From contig CM066300.1 in NCBI GenBank assembly GCA_033807695.1, positions 124,001 through 188,000 of the forward strand: a stretch of 64,000 nucleotides of DNA, read 5' to 3'. Of the stretch, positions 39,166 through 49,859 are shown piece by piece (position 1 is the first letter of the stretch; every line of letters begins with the position of its first letter). The position numbers and the translations under genes were made by a program. Below the pieces are notes generated by a model. That model did no database searches, was not told the DNA's origin, and saw only the letters and a list, made by a program, of their open reading frames with translations. This DNA is from Daedaleopsis sinensis (Eukaryota > Basidiomycota > Agaricomycetes > Polyporales > Polyporaceae).

Positions 39166-42100
39166 ATGGCCCGCTTCGGTCGGAAAGCCCGCTCGAGCCG
39201 CAAAGGCACCTTCGACCCCTCCGACTCGCGCCGCGTCAAGCACACGCGCCTCGGCGTGTGGGACCTCTACGAGGAAATCAACCCGGACCTCCAGCACGTC
39301 CCAGGCAGACCGTGGATCGAGAAGACGTTTGAGGCGTACGCGGCGCTGCCGTACCTGCTCAAGATGGTGCGCGACATCCTCGCCATACGCAGCTGCTGGG
39401 TCCTCCTGGGCGCGTATGCGGCGGCGGAGGTGCTGAACAGTCTGATTCCGGCCGCGACGTTATGGTATGGTGCGTGTGCTGTCGGTCTTTGGACGCGTTC
39501 GTGCTGAGAGGAGTGCTCGCGCAGGTACTCCGGGCAGTTGATCAACATTGTAAGTCATCGGTTCATACTTCCTGCAAGTATTATATTGCGTTGCCCTCGG
39601 CACTCTGGCGTGAACTGCTACTCGTACCATACTCCAGGGAAGAGGAAGGGAGTGGACTGCAATTGTGGCTAAGGCTGCAGGTCGGACGGACAGTGGTTGC
39701 ACGATTGTGTTGAACGAGGGGCCTGCGGATATCCCTGCGCAGCCTTGAAGTTACACACTAGTCCATACGTGGATTAGGCAAGACGAATTCTCCAACACCT
39801 CAGATGGATGATGGCCTCCAATGCCAAAGTCGCGCAGAGACATAGTATTCCTGGTGACTGCGTTGCGCATCGCACTGAACGTCCCGCGAATAATGCTCGA
39901 GCGCCAGATGAAGGTCGACCCATCGCTCATGCGGGGGTGTAGTCCGGCCAGTCTCGCGCTCAAATCCACGTTCACCTATCGAGGTTGACGACGCCTGCTA
40001 CGCTCTGCAGTCATCTCACCCGCAATCCTTCTTCTGTCTCTCCAGCCCCATTGCTAACACTTCTGGACTTCTGGTCATACCACAGCTACAAACCGCCATA
40101 GACACTAGGACAGTTGACGCGGACGCACTCTTCCGCGTCTCTCTTGGCCGCTTGGTGTGCTCGATCGCACACCGGCTATTAGGCCGCGCCCTCACGAATA
40201 TTCGGGTGCCACTCTCAAGACGCCTCAAAGCGGCATACTCCCTCCACTTCTTCCATGCTCGCGCACGGCTCGACCTCCCGACGTTCGAGGACCCGCTTGT
40301 TCAGCGGCAGCTCGAGGAGGCGTCATCAGCGTCCGGAAGCATCGCATACGACACAGTGATCATGGCCGGCAGCATCGTCGCAACCCTCCTCCAGGTGATT
40401 TCACAGGTCTCGGTGCTTGCCAGGGTCCTCGGCGGGCAAAAAGACGGGGTCCTGCTTGCACTGCTGAGCTTTGGAGCGTCGACGAGCGACTGGGCCACGA
40501 GGTGGAATGTGCTCGGGACCGAACAAGGTAGGCTCGTCCCGACGTATAGATTTACAGCTCTAACTCTGCATAGTATGGGCGGCGACGACAAAGGACAAGG
40601 ACTACATCCAAATGGTCGGCATGAAGCACATTGTGAACAACATGGAGCACCGGAAGGAGTTCATCACTGGAAACCTCGCCGAGTTCATGACCCACGGTGA
40701 GTCCGGCATGTGCTGAGTACATTTTCCGCGCCCTGATGCGGTCCCAGAGTTCAAGGAGGTTTCGCAACGCATCGGGCCTGACAACGCGATCGACTTCAAC
40801 GAGCAACGACGGGCTGTGCGCATCCAGGGTCGGTGGTCGCTTCTAAAATTTCTGCAAGATCCCTTGCGTCAGCTTCCCCAAGTCTGTCTCGCTTCTTGTA
40901 TCATTCTGCTGTCCTCTGATGTTCCAGCAGATTGTCTTTACCCTTCGAGCCATCCAATATCCCGCGTCCATGCCCGTGTCCCTCGCTTCTCTGAATCTGC
41001 TTCAGCAGACGACCTCGCAGTTCTCGTGGACTGTGTGGCGCCTGTTCGACCAGACGAGCTCGATCTCGGATCAGCTGTCAGCGGTGCGCAAGCTGTACGA
41101 TGTCGCAAAAATCCCGAACCGGATCGTAGACGGAACGGTGCCGTTCCCGGAAAACGCACAGAAGATCAGACACGGCATCTCGCTCGAATTCAGGTGAGGA
41201 TTAAGTGGGTGCACGAAGCGGTCGTACTAACCTACGAGAATAGGAACGTCTCTTTCCGATACCCCGGCTCTGAGCAGTACGCGCTCAAGGACGTCTCGTT
41301 CACGCTGTCGGCCGGGCAGCTATGCGTGAGTCCCGTGCTCATGCTCGCCTGCTGCACACTCTGACGCGCGGTGGCAGGTAATTGTAGGTGCGAACGGGTC
41401 CGGGAAGAGCACGATCCTCAAGCTCGTCGCGCGGCTGTACGACGTCGAGGAGGGGCAGATCCTCCTCGACGGCCACGACATCCGGTCCCTCAAGCTCTTC
41501 GACCTCCGGCAGGCGATATCCGTCCTCTTCCAAGACTATACACACTTCCCGCTCTCCGTACGTTTCGCTGCCGTTGCCTTACCGGCTCGTTCTGACCGTC
41601 TGTCGCAGATCCGGGATAACATCGCGCTCGGGGACCCATCCAACTTCCGGAACGACGAGCACGTCCGCGCAGCGGCGGAGCTGGGCGGCGCGTCCGGGTT
41701 CGTCGAGAAGCTGCCCGAGCAGTTCGAGACGTACCTGGACCGGCCCGTGCGCGACTACTTCTCGGGGATGCCTGAGGGCACGACGACGCTGTTCGGGCGC
41801 GCGATCGACTACTCGTACGTGCGCGGGGCGGGCGGGATGGCGTCGCGCAGCAGCGGGCCGGCGCTGAGTGGGGGCCAGATGCAGCGGCTCGCGGTCTCGC
41901 GGACGTTCATGCGCTCGGTCGTGTCTGCGGACGCGAAGGTGGGGCTGCTGCTGTTCGACGAGCCGAGCGCGTCGCTGGACCCGACGGCGGAGCACGGTGA
42001 GTGACTGCTGTGGAGTTGATCTGGGAGGAGAGCAGTGCGCTGATCAAGGGGTGCAGATCTGTTCGGGAGGCTGCGGGAGCTGAGAGGAGACAAGACGATG

Positions 42101-42315
42101 GTGTTTTCGAGCCACCGGTTCGGGAATCTGACGCGCCATGCGGATGTTATCCTGTGAGTGTCGACGGTCGGGCCGTCGGTGAAGAGCTTGACTGAGCGCG
42201 ATGCAGGTACATGAACGACTCGGCCATTGTGGAGGCCGGGACGCATGAAGAGCTGATGAAGCGGCAAGGCGAGTATGCACGGATATGGATGCTGCAGGCG
42301 CAGGCGTTCCTGTGA
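39166..42315 (+). CDS. ABC transporter, half-size (one membrane plus one nucleotide-binding domain)
   Basis: This is an ATP-driven membrane transporter with unknown substrate. The N-terminus MARFGRKARSSRKGTF is basic. Membrane segments follow, for example IRSCWVLLGAYAAAEVLNSL and DTVIMAGSIVATLLQVIS. The C-terminal ATPase has Walker A GANGSGKST, a Q-loop near LFQDYTHFPLS, the signature LSGGQMQR, Walker B LLLFDEPSASLD and the H-loop FSSHRFGNL. It ends at a TGA at 42313-42315. There are about ten exons. The intron at 39550-40085 is 536 nt, far longer than the others. An ATPase loop between LDRPVRDYFSG and GAGGMASRSS is longer than in typical half transporters. It probably works as a dimer. Confidence 0.88.
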
Positions 42316-43398
42316 GCGCGCGATGACTGGGACCAGAAGACAGCTTATCATAGACGGATGATCATGGACGGTATAGCCAAGTGTTCGGAGTTCCACACAC
42401 TGTTCGCAAGGACCGCTATGCACGGAGTTCGTCTCGTGTCGCATACAATCGGAGAACGGCACATATCACTAGGACCATTGAAGTCAAGTACTCAATCGTC
42501 GCCAAACTACTATCACTATCGAAACTTAGATTCGTTTGTATCTGTTCAAATAGTAAGTCTCATGTGTGCCTTCTGAGACATCGCTTGCTTAACCTTGTTG
42601 CTGAGCTGAAGGTTGGCGACGGTGCCGCCTGTCAGACCTCGACGCTCACTTGTGAATGTCTCTGCGTACGGCTTGGTCCTGTCCATCCCTGCCACGAGCT
42701 GGAGTGTGATCACGTCACCTGCAACGATGTCGAAGCTCTAGGAAGAGTCCGGGACCCACTCGTACCACGCGTTCAAGCTCCACGCAGAAATTCGCGCCCG
42801 CCTGGAAGCCCCTCCTCTTGTCAGCCAGCCGTCGAAATCCACTTATGCGCATGCGGCTATGTATGAGCTTGGCGCGTGGATAGAGTAAACGTGCGCGACA
42901 CCTCGGTGAGCTGTATCCCTCGGGAATGATTCCTGTCTCGGCTCAGCGCGCCTTGGGCCGCCGCTGTCGCCGGAGGTGTCGTCTGCCGCTAGACATTCGC
43001 CGCGCTGGCGGCGGCAGCATTTTAGTGTGGCTTCGTCTGGAAGCGCGCTCGGACCCTGGTGGCGAGCTAAGGTATGTGCAGACAGATCGTGGTTGCAGAC
43101 GGGGGACTTCGCGTTCTTCCTTAAAATGCGACTGAGTGGTTGTTGGCCGGTATACGTGCAAGGTGCAATTCCTACGAGGCGCTTTGTGCTGATTCACCGT
43201 GACCTGCGAAGAGTTGTATCGCAGCTGAGTGTCGCTGTACAGTGAAGAATCTATACGTCTTCCTGGGCTTGCCCTTGAATTACGAGGCGTGGCAGAGATT
43301 TCGAACCGTCGTCCCCATGGAACGATAGCATCTTATATTCTTCCTCTTCCTCACAAGGGTAGCAGACGACTAAGTCTTTTATCATATTTCCGCTATCG
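42316..43398. other. Intergenic stretch holding a peptidase relic
   Basis: Apart from the G1 peptidase remnant at 42555-42860 (given separately), I see only short frames. A plus-strand frame at 42381-42866 overlaps the relic and is its shadow. Confidence 0.5.
42555..42860 (-). pseudogene. Decayed G1-family (eqolisin) glutamic peptidase
   Basis: Reading the minus strand gives fragments that match the order of fungal eqolisins, which are secreted acid proteases. FQAGANFCV comes first, then after a frame change AWYEWVPDSS, a TAG stop, SFDIVAGDVITLQL and GGTVANLQLSNKV. The family normally shows QAGVDF, AWYEWYP, and an AGD-I block in this order. The stop (complement of 42738-42740) and at least one frameshift break the frame. 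The C-terminal part with the catalytic glutamate was not found. An upstream DFDG piece may be the next decayed block. The identification rests on motif order from memory, so it is moderately sure. Confidence 0.55.
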
Positions 43399-44905
43399 TC
43401 ACTGATAAACCTTCAGCCACTGAATGTCGAAGTACGCATCTTTGAAGGCCTCTGGGTTGTTATTCACGAAAGCTACGTGATCTCGAGGATGAGTTCCGCG
43501 TACGATCATCCGGTCATGAACGTTGAACACGTACAGACACAATCACCAGGGCATCCGTCACCATGGCCATACGAACGTCCGGCCCAATCACCACCTGGTA
43601 GAGTCTCTCCGTCATTTTCGAAACAGCAGCAATTTCATTAGAAACTTACACAGGGTTAGGTTGATAATTATGTTGTGGGGTCCGAAATGCTTCTCGAAAT
43701 CGCACGACGTAGTAGACGGGAAATATGCGGACGGAGTGCCCTAAATGTTCATTCAGATCGGTGAGTCTGTATATTGTCACTCATCTTAAGAGACTCACCC
43801 AATTGTTGGTATTCACGCTAGAGGCTCCTTTCAGGATGTCTTCCGGGACAGAGTCCGGGTCATCGCGTGACCAGAACCAGACCTTGATGTAGGAATCAGT
43901 GCGCTCCATCGCGTAGAAGCCCCCACCCGCGCTGTTGAAGTCGGGACCATAGCTGTTCAGCTTCGTAACTTGAACGCCACATCCACTGTTCCCCGTTTCA
44001 TCTACATCGCAGTTATCCCCGGCCGAAGCTCTGCACAGAGGATGTCATGGGAGAGTCATTGACGAGGAGACTGCGGGGCACACTCACCCTGTTTGACCGC
44101 GGTTCTTTGGCATCGCACAATCTGTGTTGAAATCAGCGAATCTCGCAAGCCAGAAATGCGCTGGGACGTTAACACACCCGAGTTTGTGTGAAGTGTGACA
44201 CGGTTAGACCCCTGGTCATTCACGCCCTCAAGTATGTCAATCTCGCCTATGAAGAGAAGTAGTCAGGAGAGGGGTTTGGATGTGACATTTCGGAACTGGG
44301 TCCACAACATGCCTTCGCTCGGCCAATCATCCCCGACCTCCCAAATCGCCGGCCATGTGCTGTCACGATGCTTTGGGATCATCTCATAAGACGGGCTAGA
44401 ATAGTTCATGATGAACGTACGAGCAGCCCTGTGGCATATGGCGCACGCTCCATCTATCACACAAGTTACGTTTTCATAAACACCGACGAAGACTCACACA
44501 ACGAGTACAGATGTGATTACTCACACAGAAACATGGGTAGTATACTGCTTGTTGCTAGACAATCTGACCGAGTTGCGCCCTGGTCCGTTAGGTTTTAGGA
44601 CGTTCGTGTGATCCGCGCGAATAATGAAGTGGTCGTCGTAAGCATACGTTAAATTTTGAGATAGTGCGGTGCCTTGGTCGACGTAGTTTCTGGGAGAGAA
44701 CAGTGGTCAATATCATAGGAGGAATGGTGGTGGAGAGAGGTGATACTAACACTCTACCATTGGTAGGATCGCGCATAGCGTCGTGAGAAAAGCCCGAAAG
44801 AAAGCTTTTGCCCGAAAAGCTGTCAGCCTGGCTATAGGTTTCGCCCAGAGCAGAAGAGACCAAGTAGCATAGCCAAAAGAAGGTGGGAAGAAAATGCACG
44901 CGCAT
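43399..44905 (-). CDS. GH16 secreted beta-glucanase, copy A
   Basis: GH16 enzymes cleave beta-1,3 or mixed beta-1,3/1,4 glucans. The start codon at 44905 opens a signal peptide (MRVHFLPTFFWLCYLVSSAL), then ETYSQADSFSGKSFLSGF. TWPAIWEVGDDWPSEG precedes the catalytic loop GEIDILEGVNDQGSN, in which the ExDxxE motif supplies the nucleophile and the acid/base. The end is DAYFDIQWLKVYQ at a TGA at 43399. About eight short introns break the gene, one of them directly before the GEID codons. A TATA-like element (CATAAAA) lies about 90 bases upstream. It is one of three tandem paralogues on the same strand. Confidence 0.9.
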
Positions 44906-45799
44906 ATATTCAGGATCTTCAATGCAGGATAGCAGTATGGGCGGAGAGGAAAGCAGAGTGTAGTAGTAAGCAGGGACCGCTCCGAGTACACCTTTTATGT
45001 GCTTGTTCCTAGAAGCATGTAGCTATAGGTATAGTCCCAATGTAGGCGTGATACGAAGGGCCGTAGTAGTAGTCTACTAATGCGGTATGCACTCAGGCTG
45101 AGGAAATGAGGTCGTCAGTCGGTGTCCCATGCCGGTACGTGGACTGCGAGGTTGCCCTGTCGTTGAAGGTGCCTGTGTGACGATGTATACGAGAGGATGA
45201 GGCACATCGCAGGATGCTGAAATGGATTTCACGTGCGTTGTCAGTCGTAGACAATTGGCATGTTCTTGAAGTCTTCGAACCTGCGAAGTCGGCGATATCG
45301 TCGTCTCTTCAGGCTTCACGCCCCTCCATGCGTCGTCAAGGCAAGAGGCTATTGTCATGGAGATGTTAGTACTAGTCACGGAGACATGGAATGATAGCTG
45401 ACCGTTTGCCGTTGAGATAGGATGTTCGGTTACCCTACCCGACGAGACCGAATGGACTGAATAAACGGTAAGTTTGTAACGCGTGTTGCATGACGACATC
45501 CGGTTTCGTTGTGAAGTGATTGTACTCACCATTTGATCCGATAGCCATCGCATGTTGAAAGTATAGGTAAGCGGTTTATAACAGTCGTCAACTACATGTA
45601 GGAACCGGTACGCAATGGTGGTTCGGACGAAATCATGATGCTGATAACCTCGAAACACTGGTCATGTGACGGCGCCACACCCTGCCTTCGCCCGGAACAA
45701 TTCTAGAGTATGAAGCTATGAATGAGAACTCCACCGACATGAGCTGCTGATTGACTGAATAGGAGCCAGGGAAGCGTACTAATTAGGTGTTGACGAGAT
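44906..45799. other. Spacer between GH16 copies A and B
   Basis: A long minus-strand frame (45077-45658) lacks an ATG at its start and shows no known motif. I did not call it a gene. The right end is the 3' flank of copy B. Confidence 0.45.
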
Positions 45800-47352
45800 T
45801 CAGTCGTAGACCTTCAACCACTGCACATCGAAGAATGCATCGATAAATGCTGATGGATTTTGGTTGACGAAAGCTGAAGAGATCCCAGATCAGCTCAATG
45901 CGAGGTCAAACCACCGAGTATGGGGTAGAAACCCAGTAGTACGCACTAACACAATCTCTCGGGCAGCCGGATGAGTGATAGACATCACGGTTGCCAGCCC
46001 AGTCACCGCCTAGTGTGTGGAAGCTGTTAATCCAAGCTCGCTGGTTTTAAGGACAGCGCTCACAAAGGGTCAGGTTTATGACTATCTTGTGCGGTCCAAA
46101 ATGAGTATCCATGTTACAGGACGTGCTAGGATAGTCTGCGAATGGAGTGCCCTGCAGTAGTCGGTATGAATTGTGAATAAATCCGTGATAGGCTCCACTG
46201 CAAGAGTGCTCACCCAATTCGACGTATTTATACTCAACGAGCCGTCCAGAACATCGCTTGGAATGTTTCCGGAAGAGCGCGACCAAAACCAAACCTTGAC
46301 ACCCGCGTCGGTACGCTCCATGGCATAAAATCCGCCTCCGGCCTGGTTGAACGGAGGGCCGAAGCTGTCCACCGAAGGTGCCTTGACTCCGCATCCCGTA
46401 TTCCGCGTCGCAGCAGAGTCGCAGTTATCACCGCCGACATTGTACCTACGAGTGTATGTAAGTGTAAGAATCTGTCCACGTCGTGGATGAATAAGCAGCG
46501 AGGGCACGCACCCCGTTTCATTGCGAGAATCAGGCATCGTGCACCCTTCAGAAATGTAGGTGATCATCACTTGTTGTTCACATGTGAAACAAACGATGCG
46601 ACTTGCCTGAGCCGGTATGAAAAGACGCCTGGTTGGGAGACTGGTTGTTAACGCCTTCGATAATGTCGATTTCTCCTAAAGCGCACAGGACGATATGACC
46701 GTTTAAACAAGTCAGTATCGTCGCCTCGCCTCCGAGGTTCTCAGAACGCCCTCATACCTTCGTTGGGCCAATTAGGTCCGACTTCCCATATTGCCGGCCA
46801 GGTTTTGCTCGGGTCGAAGACAGTTAGGCTAAACGCTGACTTGGACCTGCACATATCAGAAATAGACTGACGCGCAGCCCTCGGGCATATGACGGAGGTT
46901 CCAACTGTAAATTCGGAAACTCGATAGTCAATGGCAGGCAGGTGCGACAACAGAAGACTTTGTACGCACACGGAGACATGGGTGGTATACTGATTGTTAC
47001 TGATGAGCCGGACAGAGTCGCGCCCGAGATCGCCGGGTGATAGGTATGTTGTATGGTCCGCGCGAATGACAAAGTGGTCTCCCGACGCGTAGGTCAGGTT
47101 CCTCTTAAGCGCAGTGTCTTGGTTAACATAATTACTAGTAAAGGCAGAGAAACGCATAAGCGATGAGTGTGTCGGGCTACTAAAAAGATAAAACGGTACT
47201 GACACTCTACCGTTGGACGGATCATGAATTGCCTGATGACTGAATCCGGTGAGGAAGGTGTTGCCCGAGAATGTCTCTGAAAGAGTGTATGTGCCGGAGA
47301 GCACGGGGATAGCCATGCACGCTAGAGCAAGAATAGCGCGACCGGCTAGCAT
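45800..47352 (-). CDS. GH16 secreted beta-glucanase, copy B
   Basis: The signal peptide MLAGRAILALACMAIPVLSG is followed by TYTLSETFSGNTFLTGF. The catalytic loop is GEIDIIEGVNNQSPNQ, with ExDxxE intact. Further family blocks are TWPAIWEVGPNWPNEG, GGGFYAMERTDAGVKVWFWS, THFGPHKIVINLTLCE and the C-terminal FDVQWLKVYD. The stop is at 45800. A TATA element lies at 47441-47447, about 90 bases upstream. This is the most diverged of the three tandem copies (EIDIIE instead of EIDILE, ASFHTGSG instead of VTLHTNSG), so it may differ in substrate. The intron pattern is shared with the others. Confidence 0.9.
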
Positions 47353-48288
47353 GGTGGTGTGAGCTAGTACAGAGAGGGTGATGCTCCGGAACGATGGAAA
47401 GGGGCCGTTGGGAAGACATGGACAGCCTCGAGGGAAGGGGTTATATACTTCAGCGTTCTATGAATCTCGAAGTCGGGCGGATGTAAGGCGTGTAAATGAT
47501 GCGAGTACTGGCGAGCATGCGGACATTGCAAGGTGAGTGTGGTGCTTCTACCTATGTCCGAATGGGCCGAAGATCATTGAACATGTCGGCTTCAATAGAA
47601 GTCGAAGGTACCAAAACGTGGTCAGTACCGCCCGTCCATAAGCATTCTATGTTGTTCCACAACTGGTGGTGCTGATTGCGTAGTGAGTAGTGAAGCTCTG
47701 GCTGGACCCGGCAAGATCTTAGCATCAGTAGACACCGTTCACGTAACACGTACGTTCGAGAGCGATGTAGCTCCAAGGAGTTGTTATCGGTGTCGAGCCC
47801 GAGCTCGCTTGGCGATATGGAAGCATGTTGCACCGGCGATGAGGACACGTCTATCGGACGCATGCGGTCCAGGTTACGACGTCGTACCAGCGCTGGACCT
47901 GGTGGCAGATTCAAGTAGGTAGAGCAGCAAGAACGGACTGACGTGATCCGCAGCTATATCAGTACAGGGTAGTCACCCGGAGCAAGAGAAAGATGCTAGA
48001 TTCAGCACGATAGCTGTTAGACCGCAAGTCATCGTAGTAGATCGCACCGACGGGGTTAATAGATTTCTGATACCACGGCTGAGAGGCGAACCTTATACGT
48101 CGGTTATTCAGGTTTAGACAAAAGCGAAGCGTGAAGTGAGCCTATCAGACGGTATATTCAGCTTCAGCCGCATAAGAGAAACGTGCATAGGTCATGGACA
48201 GAGTGAATCGACGGACATATATATATATAAGCAAAAGTCTTCTTCGCCCAAGTAACGCATTTGAAGTCATGTGAATGCATTTGTGATT
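47353..48288. other. Spacer between GH16 copies B and C
   Basis: It contains the promoter of copy B and a minus-strand frame at 47552-47914 without recognisable features. There is a short AT dinucleotide run near 48221. No gene is called. Confidence 0.45.
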
Positions 48289-49859
48289 CTACTCGCTGTA
48301 AACCTTGAGCCATTGAATGTCGAAATATGCATCCGTGAATGCCTGCGGATTGTTGTTGACAAATGCTACATGAACGGTGAAACCGGTCAGCCGAGTGGCA
48401 GTCAACGCGTTGAGCAGATATACTTACAAACGCAATCACCAGGGCATCCGTCGGCCCCGTAGACCGCTCCCGCCCAATCTCCACCTTCGCATAGAGTACA
48501 AGTCAATCAAGGAAGACAACGAGAAGGAGAGCACTCACAGAGGGTCAGGTTGATGATTAAGTTATGAGGTCCGAAATGCTCGTCTATATCGCAGCTCGTG
48601 TCCGGGAAAAACGCAGATGGGGTACCCTTAACAAGTATCGTCCCAATCAGAGTCGAGGTATTTCTCTCTCGGCAAGCACTGACCCAATTATCCGTATCAA
48701 TCACTTCGGTGCCGTTCAGTACGTCTTGCGGTACGTCTGGGTCGCCGCGGGACCAGAACCAGACCTTGACGAACGTGTCCGTGCGCTCCATCGCGTAGAA
48801 ACCGCCCCCCGCAACGTTGAACGCCGGGCCGTAGCTGCTGAGCATCGGGACCTGGACGCCACACCCTGCATTGTTCGTCGCGGCGACGTCACAATTGTCC
48901 CCTTCGGCGTTTCTGTACGATGCCACAGTGTGGGTCGGAATGGTCGGTATCAGAGTTTATAACGGACGCTAGCGCACGAGGCAACGGGACTCACCCAGAC
49001 TGAATTCGGACCTGTGGCATCGTACAGCCTGTTCGCGGAGTAAGCAGCTCAGTTAGCCTTGCCACGCCCCAAAGAAAGCACGTATGGAGTGGCGTACCCG
49101 AGTTAGTGTGAAGGGTCACCTGATTCGGAGCCTGGTCGTTAACGCCTTCAAGAATATCAATCTCCCCTGCGATGATGACCGGTACCATACGATACATGTG
49201 AGCGCAGGGATGGCATTTAGGCTCAACGTCTCGGCAGGGTCGGGGCGTACCTTGGTTCGGCCAGTCATCACCGACCTCCCAGATGGCCGGCCACGTTCTA
49301 TCGCATTCAAACACTTGTCAGCGCTGTCGGGCAGCCGGATCCACGGGAATGGAAGCAGGACAGTCTCAGTTGCGAAGTACTTACGCGCATCCTTGGGGCA
49401 TGTGCCGGACGTTCCATCTATAGACGCACCCGTGCATATTGTTAGCTGAGAGCCTCCGATGAGTTGACGGCGGTAGAGATAAAGACGTACACGGATACGT
49501 GTGTCGTGTACTGCTTGTTGCTCATAAGCCGGACGGAGTTGCGCCCTGGCCCGTCAGCTTGTAGAATGGTCGAGTGGTCAGCACGAATGATCAAGTGGTC
49601 GCCCGAGGCGAATGTGAGGTTCTGGGCGAGCGCAGTGTCCTCGTTAACATAGTTCCTAGAGCACGTTGATTGATTGAGATTCATGCATGACAACGCTCAT
49701 GAATACTCACACTCGACCGTGGGTTGGGTCCGGAATGGCTTGATGAACGAATCCGGAGAGAAAGCTCTGTCCAGAGAAAGTGTCGACCTGGCTGTAGGTA
49801 GCGCCTCGAACAGAGGGCACGAGATAGCTGAAGAAAGGAGCAACGCAAAAGATGAGCAT
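48289..49859 (-). CDS. GH16 secreted beta-glucanase, copy C
   Basis: The ATG at 49859 opens MLIFCVAPFFSYLVPSVRG, a signal peptide, then ATYSQVDTFSGQSFLSGF. I followed all nine exons with consistent phase. NYVNEDTALAQNLTF, HMPQGCATWPAIWEVGDDW, the catalytic GEIDILEGVNDQAPN, GGGFYAMERTDTFVKVWFWS, DEHFGPHNLIINLTLC and GDWAGAVYGADGCPGDCV are followed by FDIQWLKVYSE and a stop at 48289. A TATA-like element is near 49986. It is closest to copy A in sequence. The cysteines after HMPQ and in the C-terminal GCPGDC block suggest disulphides in a secreted protein. Confidence 0.92.

Noticed and set aside
45077..45658. 193-codon minus-strand frame between GH16 copies
   Set aside because: It has no ATG at its start, no motif and no paralogue in the other spacer. 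Internal splice-like sites do not give a better protein.
48215..48235. AT dinucleotide run
   Set aside because: It is too short to be an informative repeat and probably a simple microsatellite.
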